Source: Hymenobacter roseosalivarius DSM 11622 (GTDB taxonomy: Bacteria; Bacteroidota; Bacteroidia; Cytophagales; Hymenobacteraceae). Taken from it: 64,000 bases of DNA. Below are positions 45,981-55,106 of this stretch, piece after piece. Made by a program: the position numbers and the translations under genes. Where the stretch lies: the NCBI RefSeq assembly GCF_900176135.1, contig NZ_FWWW01000076.1, forward strand, positions 1 through 64,000. Direction: 5' to 3'. The notes below the pieces were generated by a model that was not told where the DNA came from, did no database searches, and was given only the letters and a program-made list of their open reading frames with translations. Position 1 is the first letter of the stretch. Each line of letters opens with the position of its first letter.

Positions 45981-47360
45981 ATGTCGCCTTACTTCCGTTT
46001 GCTCGCTTTCTTGATTTTGCTGTTGCTGCCCCTTAGTGCCGCTGCGCCGCGCTACGGCTCCCTCAGCAACGACGATGAGGAGGCCGAAATGAGCGTCAAC
46101 CGGGGGAAAGGGCCGCGCTGGCTGAATAAAATGGTGACGGAATCGGCCGTGCTACGCCAGCATCAGGTTGGCATCAGTATTACGGAGGTAGAAACCGGGG
46201 AAAAGCTGTACGAGCTGAATGCCGACCGCTATTTCACGCCCGCCAGCAACATGAAGCTGTTCAGCTTCTATGCCGGTCTGCACCTGCTCGGCGACTCGCT
46301 GCCCAGCCTACGCTACGTCGTGCGCCACGACTCGCTGCTATTCTGGGGCACCGGCGACCCTACCCTGCTCCACGGCGACGTGCCCTCGCGCCGGGCCTTC
46401 GATTTCCTGCAAAAACGGCCCGAAAAGCTTTTTTATCGCGAAATGCCAATGACCGAAGCTTCGTTTGGGCCGGGCTGGGGCTGGGACGACTACAATTATT
46501 ACTACCAGCCCGAGCGCTCGGCTTTCCCGGTGTACGGCAATGTTATCCGCTTTTACGCGGGGCCCAATAAGCGCCCCGCCGTGCGCCCGCGCTTTTTCAA
46601 TCCCGTGGTAAAGGAGGCCCCCGCTGGCTTTCCTCACCCCGCCGACGACCACGTACGCCGCGAACTGACCGACAACCACTTTGTTTACTTCGTGTCGCCC
46701 AAAAAATGGATTGACGAGACGCCTTTCCGGCCCAGCTCACAGCTGGTACTTCAGCTGCTCCAGGATACGCTGCGGCGGCCCGTGCTGAATGCCCCCTGGC
46801 ATTCGGTGCGCCCCCAAGAGGCGGTGCGTACCCTGGCTGGCCTGCCCGTCGATTCGCTGTACCGGCGGATGCTGCAAGTGAGCGACAACCTGCTGGCCGA
46901 GCAGCTATTGCTCATGTGCTCCGCTCGTCTCCGCTCCGACTCGCTGAGCACTCAAACCGTTATTCGGGCCGTACAGGCGCAGTTTCTGCAAAACCTACCC
47001 GACGCCCCGCGCTGGGTAGATGGCTCCGGCCTCTCGCGTAAGAATCTGGTTACGCCCCGCACGCTCTCGGCGCTGCTGCTCAAGCTGCACCAGGAAGTGC
47101 CAGAGCCACGTCTGCTGAGCTTGTTGGCGGCCGGCGGCGGCCACGGCACCCTGCGCCGCGTGTACCGCGACGCGTCCGGCCCGTGGTTTTGGGGCAAAAC
47201 CGGTACGCTCAGCAACAACCATAACGTATGTGGCTACCTGCGCACCCGCAGGGGGCATTTATTAGCCGTGAGCTTCATGAATAACAACCATGTGGTAGAG
47301 ACTATCGTGGTGCGGCAGGAAATGGAACGGGTACTAAAAGAGGTGCGCGAACGGATGTAG
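45981..47360 (+). CDS. dacB: D-alanyl-D-alanine carboxypeptidase/endopeptidase, PBP4 family (S13)
   Basis: Periplasmic serine peptidase that trims or opens peptidoglycan cross-links. Signal peptide in the first 22 residues. The three penicillin-binding motifs are intact: SNMK (Ser89-Lys92), SDN (301-303) and KTG (406-408). 459 residues is normal for this class. The catalytic set is complete, so it should be active. The stop TAG lies inside the first bases of a GTAGGGGCGCG repeat. Confidence 0.93.
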   Translation: MSPYFRLLAFLILLLLPLSAAAPRYGSLSNDDEEAEMSVNRGKGPRWLNKMVTESAVLRQHQVGISITEVETGEKLYELNADRYFTPASNMKLFSFYAGLHLLGDSLPSLRYVVRHDSLLFWGTGDPTLLHGDVPSRRAFDFLQKRPEKLFYREMPMTEASFGPGWGWDDYNYYYQPERSAFPVYGNVIRFYAGPNKRPAVRPRFFNPVVKEAPAGFPHPADDHVRRELTDNHFVYFVSPKKWIDETPFRPSSQLVLQLLQDTLRRPVLNAPWHSVRPQEAVRTLAGLPVDSLYRRMLQVSDNLLAEQLLLMCSARLRSDSLSTQTVIRAVQAQFLQNLPDAPRWVDGSGLSRKNLVTPRTLSALLLKLHQEVPEPRLLSLLAAGGGHGTLRRVYRDASGPWFWGKTGTLSNNHNVCGYLRTRRGHLLAVSFMNNNHVVETIVVRQEMERVLKEVRERM

Positions 47361-47380
47361 GGGCGCGTTACACGCGCCCA
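47358..47380. repeat. GTAGGGGCGCG repeat at the dacB stop
   Basis: TAGGGGCGCGTTACACGCGCCC forms a short hairpin (GGGCGCGT/ACGCGCCC) whose first three bases are the dacB stop codon. It is the same family as the scoA/scoB repeat at 8699-8802. Confidence 0.75.
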
Positions 47381-47394
47381 CCAGCCAGGGCGGG

Positions 47395-47570
47395 GTGGTG
47401 CCACAACTTTTTCTGTCGTGGTACCACTATCGTTGACCCGAAGGACAGCGAAGCTAACGAGGTAGCTGGGGGGCTTTTTTACTAAAACCGCAGCCGCTAC
47501 CTCAACCACCGCCACGCAAGCAACGTCAGCAACGATAATGGTGCCACGACGAAAAAAATCGTGGCACCAC
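47395..47570. repeat. Inverted repeat with 41-bp imperfect arms
   Basis: Left arm 47395-47435 (GTGGTGCCACAACTTTTTCT and on) and right arm 47530-47570 are imperfect complements, each itself a small hairpin (GTGGTGCCAC..GTGGTACCAC). The centre carries the GTTGACCCGAAGGACAGCGA word and a TGGGGGGCTTTTTT stretch. Confidence 0.8.
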
Positions 47571-47579
47571 GCCGTTCTA

Positions 47580-47735
47580 TAGAGCTTATACCGACTACTG
47601 GTTTAAGCGTTTTGAGGCCTGAGCAGTTAGTGAGTTCAAGTCATTTTCAAGGCCGGTTTCGGGCAGTTTCAAGCCCCTAAGCAAACGACAGACAACAGTT
47701 CAAATCTTATAATCCCGCAGTCGGTATAAGCTCTA
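47580..47735. repeat. Second element with 17-bp terminal inverted repeats
   Basis: TAGAGCTTATACCGACT at 47580-47596 and its exact complement at 47719-47735 bound about 120 bases without open frame. The size and perfect ends resemble a MITE. It abuts the preceding element. Together with the repeats at 47358 and 47395, this accounts for the 500-base gap between dacB and the next gene. Confidence 0.75.
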
Positions 47736-47786
47736 ATACGTATGAATAATCTAAAAGCTGGCGAATCCACTTATACAAAGTGAAAC

Positions 47787-47822
47787 CAGAAAGCGCCGGT
47801 CATCTGACCGGCGCTTTCTGGT
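47787..47822. terminator. Terminator of the YdeI-like gene
   Basis: CCAGAAAGCGCCGGTCA and its exact complement surround a two-base loop. On the minus strand it lies about 40 bases past the stop and is followed by TTTCACTTTG. A strong hairpin, with a weak T run. Confidence 0.75.
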
Positions 47823-47860
47823 TATTGTGAAGTCAAGCACCAACTATTTATTAGCAGCAC

Positions 47861-48346
47861 CTACCGAAACCGCCGCCCGATTTTAATCCGCTCCACGGCC
47901 TCGCTTACGCGCTCGGCGCGGGTTTCGTATTTTTTGGCGCGCGTTATCCACTGGGCGTATTCTTTGCGCTGGGCGTAGGCCAGCTGCTCAAACTTGGCGA
48001 GCAAGCCATTTTGCACTAAGGACCGCGTTAGCTCCTCCGGGATGTCCAAGGGGCTTTCTTCGGTATCGGGGGCGAGCACGATGTGCACAGTTTGGCCCCA
48101 GGTTTTATCAATAGCATTGCGGATTTGCTTATGCACGGTCAGCGTGTGCTCTCCGTCGGGGCTGGGCTGCAAGGGCAGGCGAAACGGAAAGCCGTCGATA
48201 GTGCCGCGCACATGCAGGGTCCCGCGCTGCCCATATATTTCCTCCACATTGAAAGGAACGGTCAGAAACACGCCGCCATCTGAGCGGTGAAGCTCAAGCT
48301 GGGCGTCGAAAGTTTGTTCGGGGGCAGTAGGAGAAGGAGTTGTCAT
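47861..48346 (-). CDS. DUF1905 / YdeI-like (OmdA) protein
   Basis: 161 residues in two parts. The N-terminal beta-barrel-like domain (about 10-95) matches DUF1905: FLTVPFNVEEIYGQRGTLHV, then IDGFPFRLPLQP. The C-terminal helical segment (about 105-160) has the YdeI/OmpD-associated pattern: PEELTRSLVQNG, YAQRKEYAQWITRAKKYETR, ERVSEAVERI. Members occur in many soil bacteria; suggested roles (bacteriocin protection, polymyxin tolerance) are not firmly established. Single gene. Confidence 0.85.
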   Translation of the reverse strand: MTTPSPTAPEQTFDAQLELHRSDGGVFLTVPFNVEEIYGQRGTLHVRGTIDGFPFRLPLQPSPDGEHTLTVHKQIRNAIDKTWGQTVHIVLAPDTEESPLDIPEELTRSLVQNGLLAKFEQLAYAQRKEYAQWITRAKKYETRAERVSEAVERIKIGRRFR

Positions 48347-48387
48347 CAGTCAATTTTTTGACAAAGAAACAACGCTGCCGGCTACTA

Positions 48388-49332
48388 CTAGCTTTGGTGG
48401 ATAGAGCGCAGCGCCGTGGTCAGAGCTTCCTCATCGTGGGCCGGAACCACTTGGATGCGATCTGCGGCTACAGAATAAGCACTTTGCAGGCGCTGAGCCA
48501 AGGTTTCATTAGCGGCAAGAACCAGCGTAGCCCGGCGAAGCGCCAGCCGCTCCAGCTCCAAAATCCAGCCGCGGTCGTCGAGCGAATCGCGGTCCAGTGC
48601 CAGCGAATGGACGTGTAGCACCAGCGGCCGCCCGGTAAGCTGCCGGATTTCGAGGCCCGCCAACCACACATGCCACTCGGGGGCGTAGATCACGCCGAAC
48701 TCTTCGCGCAGCGCCAGACGCGTGGCAAAGCGCGTGTACTGAATAATCTGAAAATTAAGGTCGCCGGGAGCTTCGGGCAGCGCCGTCAGCAGATTGCGCA
48801 GGGTAGCACGCTCAGCCGTAAACTCGATGGAGGGCAAATATTCTGGTTGAATAGGCGCGCCCGGCTTATCCAGCGTCAGATTATTGCCGGGGTGGTCAAG
48901 GTCATGGGCCTCGTCGGCCCCAGGCTCTGAGGCTTCAACTGCTTGATCATCAGCTAGAAGGAGGTCTGGGGGGCTATTCTCGGGCAGATAACCCGTTTTG
49001 TTCAGATCCGTTTCGCTTAGGCCAGCTTGCCCGTTTTCCTGATCTGCGGTCTCTGTTGGCGTAGCTCCTATATAGGGCGCGGCCGGCGCCTGCCAGGCAC
49101 CGACCGCACGCACTGGCTGTAGCTCGTCCAGGTCCGCTAGGGTTAAGGAATCGAGGCTCGTGATGCGTGCGTTGGAGAGCTGACCCTCGGGCAGGTGCGA
49201 CAGAATAGCCGTCAGGGTAGTCTGGGAAGCTAAGGCTTGCAACAGCGACAACGAATCGGGCTGCCCCGAGTAGTTGACTTGCGTTGTCTCATCCCAGCCT
49301 AACAGCAATACCTTGAGATTGGGATTTTCCAT
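48388..49332 (-). CDS. Glycosyltransferase-like protein with only the N-terminal GT-B half
   Basis: 314 residues. The C-terminal part (about 195-310) reads like the acceptor-side domain of glycogen/starch synthase-type GT4/GT5 enzymes: FGVIYAPEWHVWLAGLEIRQLTGRPLVLHVHSLALDRD, quoted here only in pieces (APEWHVWLAGLE, GRPLVLHVHSLALD), then a rising helix RATLVLAANETLAQRLQ where synthases have their linker. The protein stops there; the donor-binding second Rossmann domain with its Glu residues is absent. Residues 85-180 are low-complexity, acidic. Either a regulatory or degenerate relative, or an old truncation. It is divergent from the GH31 glucosidase gene. Confidence 0.6.
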   Translation of the reverse strand: MENPNLKVLLLGWDETTQVNYSGQPDSLSLLQALASQTTLTAILSHLPEGQLSNARITSLDSLTLADLDELQPVRAVGAWQAPAAPYIGATPTETADQENGQAGLSETDLNKTGYLPENSPPDLLLADDQAVEASEPGADEAHDLDHPGNNLTLDKPGAPIQPEYLPSIEFTAERATLRNLLTALPEAPGDLNFQIIQYTRFATRLALREEFGVIYAPEWHVWLAGLEIRQLTGRPLVLHVHSLALDRDSLDDRGWILELERLALRRATLVLAANETLAQRLQSAYSVAADRIQVVPAHDEEALTTALRSIHQS

Positions 49333-49528
49333 GGGGAAGGGACGATGACGAGAAAAAAATGGTCAGCAAAAAAAGCCCTGTATTAGCGCTACGGTCGTGT
49401 TTTACGGAATCTGCTCCTAAGGTTAGCTAATTTTCGCGGTAATCAGTTTTACCTTGCATACTTCTGCGAAAAAAACATTCCGGCGCTGCCGGTATTTTTT
49501 TTGCTCATCTCAACTGCCGCTTTCGCTC

Positions 49529-51958
49529 ATGGCTGATCTCATTCAGGAAAATAATTACATGGTGAACGACCTGGCTACCAGGGGGAAACAAGAGTTTTCT
49601 CCCGGCCAGATCGTTTCGTGTCAGCAATCAAATCACGACTTTCTCTTCACCTGCGACAACGGCGTGCAGCTGTGCCTACAGGTAATTACGGATAAAATAC
49701 TTCGTTTTCGCTACGCCACAGAAGTTGGTTTCGCGCCCGATTTCAGCTACGCTGTGCCCGCTGATCTGCCGCGCGCCGCACTGGATTTTTTGGAGTTTCG
49801 GGAAAAGCCCGACCACTACCGCATCACCACCGACCGGCTGATCTGCACCATTGCCAAGGAAAACCTGGCTACCCGCGTGCTCGACCGCTCCGGCACGGTG
49901 CTGTCGGCCGACGAAAAGGGCTTTCACTGGGAGCACGACGATGACACTGGCAACGACACCGTGAAGATGAGCAAGCAGGTGCAGGGCGGTGTACACTACT
50001 ACGGCCTCGGCGACAAGCCCGACAATATGAACCTGCGCGGCAAGCGCTACACCAACTGGGGTACCGATACCTACGGCTACGTAAAAGGCTCGGACCCGCT
50101 GTACAAGAACATCCCGTTTTACCTGGAGCTGCACCAGAAAATCGCCCACGGCATCTTCTTCGATAATACGTTCAAAGCCAGCTTCGACTTTGCTGCCGAG
50201 CGCGCCGACGTCACTAGCTTCTGGGCACTGGGGGGCGAAATGAACTACTATTTCCTCTATGGTCCCACGCTCACCGAAGTCACCCAGGAGTACACCCGCC
50301 TGACCTGCCCGCCCGAAATGCCCCCCATGTGGGCCCTGGGCTACCACCAGTGCAAGTGGAGCTACTACCCCGAAAGCAATTTCCGGGCTATTGCGGCCGG
50401 CTTCCGGGAGCGGCAGATTCCCTGCGATGCGCTCTACTTGGACATTGACTACATGGACGGCTACCGGTGCTTTACCTGGAGCCCCACCCATTTTCCCGAC
50501 CCCAAAACCATGGTGCTGGAGTTGGCCGCCGATGGCTTCAAAACCGTCGTTATCATCGACCCCGGCATCAAGATTGATCCTGACTATTTGGTTTATACGG
50601 AAGGCCTGGCGAATGACTATTTCTGCCGCCGCGCCGACGGGCCGCTGATGCGCGGCTCTGTGTGGCCGGGCCTGTGCAACTTCCCCGACTTCACCCAACC
50701 CGACGTGCGCGAGTGGTGGGCCGGCCTGTTCAAAGGTCTGATTCAGGAAGATGGCGTGCGCGGCGTGTGGAATGACATGAACGAGCCGGCCGTGTTCGAG
50801 AAAGGTACTTTCCCCGATGATGTGCGCTTCAACTACGATGGCAACCCGGCCTCGCACAAAAAGGCCCACAACATCTACGGTATGCAAATGGCTCGGGCCA
50901 CGGCCGCAGGCGTCAAGCAGTTCAGCTACCCGAACCGGCCCTTCAGCATCACGCGCAGCACCTACGCCGGCGGGCAGCGCTACTCTTCCGCCTGGACCGG
51001 CGACAACATCGCCTCCTGGGAGCACCTCTGGCTGGCTAATATTCAGTGTCAACGCCTGAGTATCAGTGGGTTTTCTTTTGTGGGCTCGGATATTGGTGGC
51101 TTCGTGGAAACGCCTGACGGCGAGCTGTACGCCCGCTGGATTGCGCTGGCGGCTTTTCACCCGTTCTTCCGTACCCACTCCAGTGGCGACCACGGCGACC
51201 AGGAGCCCTGGTCGTTTGGGGAAGAGGTAACCGATCTGGCGCGCAAGTTTATCAGCCTGCGCTACCAGCTGCTGCCCTACGTGTACACCACGTTCTGGCA
51301 GTACGTGCAGCAGGGCACACCCATGCTGCGCCCCATGGCTTTCCTCGACCAGACCGACACGGATACCTACCTGCGCATGGCCGAGTTCAGCCTCGGCGAC
51401 CATCTGCTGGTGTGCCCTATCACCACCGCCGGCGCCGATGGCCGCTGGATGTACCTGCCCAAAGGCCAGTGGTACTACTGGTGGACCGATGAAGTGCGCA
51501 CCGGCGGGGCCGAAGTATGGGCCAGCGCCGCCCTCGACCGGATTCCGCTCTTCGTAAAAGCCGGCGCCGTCATTCCCCTCTACCCCATCATGCAGTACGT
51601 GGGCGAGAAAGTAGTGGAAGAAATAACCCTGCACGTTTACTACAAAAACGGCACGGAGCACAGCGTTCTTTACGATGATGGCGGCGAAGGCTACGGCTAT
51701 CAGGAAGGCCACGCCACTACGCGCCGCTTCACCCTCACCGGTACCGATACCACGCTCACGCTCCGCCAGGAAATCGAAGGCGACTACCAGCCTAGTTTCG
51801 CTACCTATCGCGTAGTGTTGCATAGCCTGCCCTTCGCTCCGCTGAAAGGCACCGTCGATGCAAAAGCCGCTCCTTTGACGGAAAATGAAGCGGATACAGG
51901 TGCTACGCTGCCGCAAACTATTGTGAAGGCCGGCTTTGCTGAAATTGTGATTAAGTAA
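49529..51958 (+). CDS. Alpha-glucosidase, glycoside hydrolase family 31
   Basis: About 809 residues. The catalytic nucleophile lies in WNDMNEPAVF (Asp416 from the ATG at 49529); the acid/base region SGFSFVGSDIGGF follows. N-terminal galactose-mutarotase-like domain with GLGDKPDNMNLRGKRYTNWG, and C-terminal beta domains. GH31 members of this kind cleave alpha-1,4/1,6 glucosidic ends of malto-oligosaccharides. I see no signal peptide from this start, so it is probably cytoplasmic. A TTG 25 codons upstream is possible but encodes no family sequence. It ends at a shared terminator. Confidence 0.94.
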   Translation: MADLIQENNYMVNDLATRGKQEFSPGQIVSCQQSNHDFLFTCDNGVQLCLQVITDKILRFRYATEVGFAPDFSYAVPADLPRAALDFLEFREKPDHYRITTDRLICTIAKENLATRVLDRSGTVLSADEKGFHWEHDDDTGNDTVKMSKQVQGGVHYYGLGDKPDNMNLRGKRYTNWGTDTYGYVKGSDPLYKNIPFYLELHQKIAHGIFFDNTFKASFDFAAERADVTSFWALGGEMNYYFLYGPTLTEVTQEYTRLTCPPEMPPMWALGYHQCKWSYYPESNFRAIAAGFRERQIPCDALYLDIDYMDGYRCFTWSPTHFPDPKTMVLELAADGFKTVVIIDPGIKIDPDYLVYTEGLANDYFCRRADGPLMRGSVWPGLCNFPDFTQPDVREWWAGLFKGLIQEDGVRGVWNDMNEPAVFEKGTFPDDVRFNYDGNPASHKKAHNIYGMQMARATAAGVKQFSYPNRPFSITRSTYAGGQRYSSAWTGDNIASWEHLWLANIQCQRLSISGFSFVGSDIGGFVETPDGELYARWIALAAFHPFFRTHSSGDHGDQEPWSFGEEVTDLARKFISLRYQLLPYVYTTFWQYVQQGTPMLRPMAFLDQTDTDTYLRMAEFSLGDHLLVCPITTAGADGRWMYLPKGQWYYWWTDEVRTGGAEVWASAALDRIPLFVKAGAVIPLYPIMQYVGEKVVEEITLHVYYKNGTEHSVLYDDGGEGYGYQEGHATTRRFTLTGTDTTLTLRQEIEGDYQPSFATYRVVLHSLPFAPLKGTVDAKAAPLTENEADTGATLPQTIVKAGFAEIVIK

Positions 51959-51972
51959 GTGTTTTACTTTAT

Positions 51973-52008
51973 AAAAAAGCCCCCCAGAATTACTCTGGGG
52001 GGCTTTTT
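51973..52008. terminator. Bidirectional terminator after the GH31 gene
   Basis: AAAAAAGCCCCCCAGA-ATTAC-TCTGGGGGGCTTTTT, inverted pair of the GGGGGGC word between convergent genes. Confidence 0.95.
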
Positions 52009-52022
52009 GGCAGAGTGGCTCG

Positions 52023-53129
52023 CTACACCTGCTCCCGCAGATACTGATACACCTCCGGGTTGCTGAGCAGGCCTATATGGCTTTGCTGGGAGAATACGGT
52101 AGTTGTCACCATGGAGCCGGCCGGCAGCGCCGGGTCGCCGAAGGTGCGGCCGATGGCGCTGCCGCCACCCACTAGGCCGTCGCCGAAATAGTGGTCGAGG
52201 GCGGAGCCCAGGGTTTTGAGCAGAGAGCCGACCAGCACATGGTAGTGCACCCCCGGCAAGGGTGGCACTACGGTGCGGGGGGCAAAAATGTCGTTGGCGC
52301 GCGGGTTTTGCCAGTCCTCATCTATTAGCCAGGCATAGCGCAGGTCCTTGATGCCGTTGCTGCGCTGGTCCATAGCTTTGCTGAGGAAGCGCGTAGGAGC
52401 CACGTTTATCTTGCGTAGCAGCACAGAAGTCAGGTGGCTGTTTTGCTCCAGAAAAGAGCCATCATTGGGTACGCCCAGCAGGAATACCGACTTCAGAGAC
52501 GTCACCCACGGAGCTTTCCCCTGACCTTTGCGGGCGCCATAGTAGCCCGCGCTACGAATTACCAGGCCCCCCATGGAGTGGCCCACCAGCACCAGTTCGC
52601 CAATAGCTTCGGCGTGAGTCTCAAACAGCTCGCTTAATAACGTGTTGAGCAGCTGGCCGTTCTTCGAAATATGCAGGCCGCTATTGTAGCGTACATAGAG
52701 AGACCGTACACCGGCTTCGCGCTGAAGCAATGGCCCGTAGCGCGGCGTATCCGGCATGCCCGACTGCCAGATCATCTCGTCGCCCATGAGACCATGCAGA
52801 AACACGACGGTTTTCTGCGACTCACCACTCAGTCGCAAGTCAGCAACGGCGACATCGACCCCGTGCTGACGAAAACTCAGCTGAATGGCCCGGCGGTCCT
52901 GGCGCTCGGCCAGCTGGTCGCCGATGGCCCCATTGAGCACGGGCAGCGTAAAATGACGGTACGCCTGACCCGTGCGGTACAGAAAATCCAGACCCGTACC
53001 GGGCAAAGCGGCTGCCCGGCGCATAGCCGTTCGGGCCCGCTGCCACCGCGACGATGGTTGCTGTTGGGGCGGCGTGCTATCAGCGGCAGAGTTGAGTGAA
53101 GGATTCTCGGGGGGCAATTCTATGGTCAC
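52023..53129 (-). CDS. Alpha/beta-hydrolase, lipase/esterase-like
   Basis: 368 residues. The oxyanion-side motif VVFLHGLMGDEMIW and the nucleophile elbow LVGHSMGGLVIRSAGYYG (Ser185) are typical of PGAP1-like or triacylglycerol lipase-type hydrolases; the nearby YVRYNSGLHISKNG is a common companion. A catalytic His is likely in SQQSHIGLLS near the C-terminus. No clear signal peptide. The start is a GTG overlapping the stop of the T9SS cargo gene (GTGA), so both are probably one operon. Confidence 0.88.
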   Translation of the reverse strand: MTIELPPENPSLNSAADSTPPQQQPSSRWQRARTAMRRAAALPGTGLDFLYRTGQAYRHFTLPVLNGAIGDQLAERQDRRAIQLSFRQHGVDVAVADLRLSGESQKTVVFLHGLMGDEMIWQSGMPDTPRYGPLLQREAGVRSLYVRYNSGLHISKNGQLLNTLLSELFETHAEAIGELVLVGHSMGGLVIRSAGYYGARKGQGKAPWVTSLKSVFLLGVPNDGSFLEQNSHLTSVLLRKINVAPTRFLSKAMDQRSNGIKDLRYAWLIDEDWQNPRANDIFAPRTVVPPLPGVHYHVLVGSLLKTLGSALDHYFGDGLVGGGSAIGRTFGDPALPAGSMVTTTVFSQQSHIGLLSNPEVYQYLREQV

Positions 53130-54076
53130 TGAATCACTAATTTGCGGGTTAGCGTGCCTTCCGTCGTGCTCAGGCGTAGTAAATACACGCCCGCGGGTTG
53201 GCCCCGCAGACTAATAAGCCGCCCACTAGCGGCGCTGGTGGGTGCCGCACCCTGCCGCAATACTACTCGGCCCGTGGCATCCGAGATGGTAAAAGGAGCA
53301 GTAGCGACACCCGGCTTTTGTAAGGAAGCCAGCGAGAAATCGCCGTTGGAGCTGGGATTAGGATACACAACCAGGGCGGCTTCCAGTTGCGGATTACGAT
53401 CGGCGGTGACGGTGAGGGGCACGGTCACGTCGTCAATAAATAAAGCAGCGGTAGTAGACGGCGTCTGGTTGGTACCGGCGGTGAAAACGATGCGCAATGT
53501 GTCGGGCATCACGGCTGAGCCGTAGGTAATAGGTAGGTTGATCAGGGTATACGTGTTTATCCCACCATTCAGGGTGATGCCCGCCTGCCCGATTGCCTGT
53601 CCCTCTTTCGAGAGCACCACAGCCGCCTGCCCGGCGTCGGCGGCGACGCCGGTATACTTGTACCAGAATTGCAGCGAGGTGGGGCGGGCCGTGAAGGGAA
53701 TGCCACCCGGCCGCAGCCGAACGATGTCTTCTTGCGTGCGGGGTAGGTTCGTGGGACTGATTTCGGGGACTTTGGTACCAAGCAGCAGCAGCGCGGGCAC
53801 AGGGAAAGTGCCCAGGATGGGAATGGTTACGTTGCGAAAGCTCAGTCGGGCCGCAAATGCTCCCGTGCGCGATTCCGTCGATTTCGTGACACCATTCACG
53901 GCTATAAACAGGTTGGCCGCTATCTGGTCGGAGGTAATCCACTGGACGGGGCCTTCGGGGCCGTTTTCCCGGTTCCAGGTTTCCAGGGTGCCATTCGCCA
54001 GGGTGGTTTGGGCCACAGCCGCGCCCGACCAGCAGATGCCACCAAGTAAAGCGAGCGAGAGTAAAGAAGCCTTCAT
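53126..54076 (-). CDS. Secreted T9SS cargo protein (type A sorting domain)
   Basis: 316 residues. Signal peptide MKASLLSLALLGGICWSGAA with cleavage near VAQ-TT; I chose the ATG at 54076 for that reason. The middle (about 25-235) is a beta-sandwich-like domain beginning NGTLETWNRENGPEG and including LQFWYKYTG and ALFIDDVTVP, a layout of secreted Bacteroidota carbohydrate-related proteins. The C-terminus is a type A sorting domain: VYPNPSSNGDFSLAS, then PAGVYLLRLSTTEGTLTRKLVIQ (shown in part). It would be exported by T9SS and attached at the surface. It sits upstream of the esterase gene. Confidence 0.88.
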   Translation of the reverse strand: MKASLLSLALLGGICWSGAAVAQTTLANGTLETWNRENGPEGPVQWITSDQIAANLFIAVNGVTKSTESRTGAFAARLSFRNVTIPILGTFPVPALLLLGTKVPEISPTNLPRTQEDIVRLRPGGIPFTARPTSLQFWYKYTGVAADAGQAAVVLSKEGQAIGQAGITLNGGINTYTLINLPITYGSAVMPDTLRIVFTAGTNQTPSTTAALFIDDVTVPLTVTADRNPQLEAALVVYPNPSSNGDFSLASLQKPGVATAPFTISDATGRVVLRQGAAPTSAASGRLISLRGQPAGVYLLRLSTTEGTLTRKLVIQ

Positions 54077-54244
54077 ATAGAAGAAATAAGTTGGAGGTGG
54101 GGCAAAGGTGGGAGCAGAGTACATGCCGGTGTAAATGCCGGGTAATAGGTACACTACGTTGCTGAGCGGCTGTTGGGTTGTTGGTCAGCAGCTAATTTGG
54201 GCCAGGCCGCCGTGGCTTTCCAAATTTTGGGAAAAATACAGAAA

Positions 54245-55087
54245 TTATTGAACTTTAACAGTGCCCAGTAGCCAGCCGCGCCCTAGCCCCAGCCCAACCA
54301 GCGCACCCGTACCTAAGCCGCCTAAGTGCGCCGCGTGATCAATATTACCCCCCAGCCCGCCCACTAGTCCGTTGAGCATAAAGTAGAAGACAAACCACAG
54401 CATAGTGCGCCGCTGGGCGCGACTGAAGGGCACCGCGCGCGTTGCGAGTAAAGCCAGCAACAGCCCATACAACCCAAAAATCGCCCCCGATGCTCCCACC
54501 GAGTTTACGCCCGCGCTATTCCACCACAAGCTGGCCAGGCTACCCCCGATGCCGCACACCAAAAAGCCCCCCAGCAAGCGCCACCTGCCCAGCAGCGGCT
54601 CCAGCAACGACCCCAAAAACAACAGCCCCAGGCCGTTGAGCAGCAAATGCGCTACGCTGCCGTGCAGAAAGCAGCTGGTAAGCAGGCGCCAGGGCTGGCC
54701 GTGCAAGGTGAGCGGCGAAAAATTAGACCCCCACATTACCAGCTCCCCTCCACTCGGTGCAAGCGGATCGGCGGCGGTAAATGCCAGCAGCGCGTAAATC
54801 ACTAGGTTCAGGTCGAGCAGCAGGGGCGTGACGAAGAACGACCCCGCCGGCCACAGCAGCGCCCGCAGGCTCCGCAGCAGGAGGCGGCCGGTGCTTTCGT
54901 CGAGGAGTGGGGAGGGTGGCGGAGTGGGCGGGGCGGGCGCCTCCGTGGGCACAAGGCCGCGCCGCTGCAATTCGCGCACGGCGGCCTGCACTACCGCGGG
55001 CGGAAAGCGTTGCGCCTGCTGCGCTAGAAAGAAAAGCTCAGCGTCGGTTTTCTGGGTGAATAAGTGGTGGGAGTCGTCGGGGGACAT
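54245..55087 (-). CDS. Rhomboid-family intramembrane serine protease
   Basis: 280 residues. Six or so helices with the catalytic Ser200 in GASGAIFG and His251 or His254 in DHAAHLGG, plus the LHGSVAHLLLNGLGLLFLG helix of the family. The N-terminal 60 residues are extra: LFTQKTDAELFFLAQQAQRF ... VRELQRRG, then a proline-rich linker. The same module starts the next gene upstream (see 55107), which suggests a shared interaction or sorting role. Catalytic residues are present, so it is probably active. Confidence 0.92.
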   Translation of the reverse strand: MSPDDSHHLFTQKTDAELFFLAQQAQRFPPAVVQAAVRELQRRGLVPTEAPAPPTPPPSPLLDESTGRLLLRSLRALLWPAGSFFVTPLLLDLNLVIYALLAFTAADPLAPSGGELVMWGSNFSPLTLHGQPWRLLTSCFLHGSVAHLLLNGLGLLFLGSLLEPLLGRWRLLGGFLVCGIGGSLASLWWNSAGVNSVGASGAIFGLYGLLLALLATRAVPFSRAQRRTMLWFVFYFMLNGLVGGLGGNIDHAAHLGGLGTGALVGLGLGRGWLLGTVKVQ

Positions 55088-55106
55088 AAGGACAGTAGCC
55101 TGATTA

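Noticed and set aside
49676-51916. Very long minus-strand open frame (746 codons) opposite the GH31 gene
   Set aside because: It mirrors the GC-rich third codon position of a clear glycosidase gene; its translation has no domain and unnatural His/Gly/Val-rich composition.
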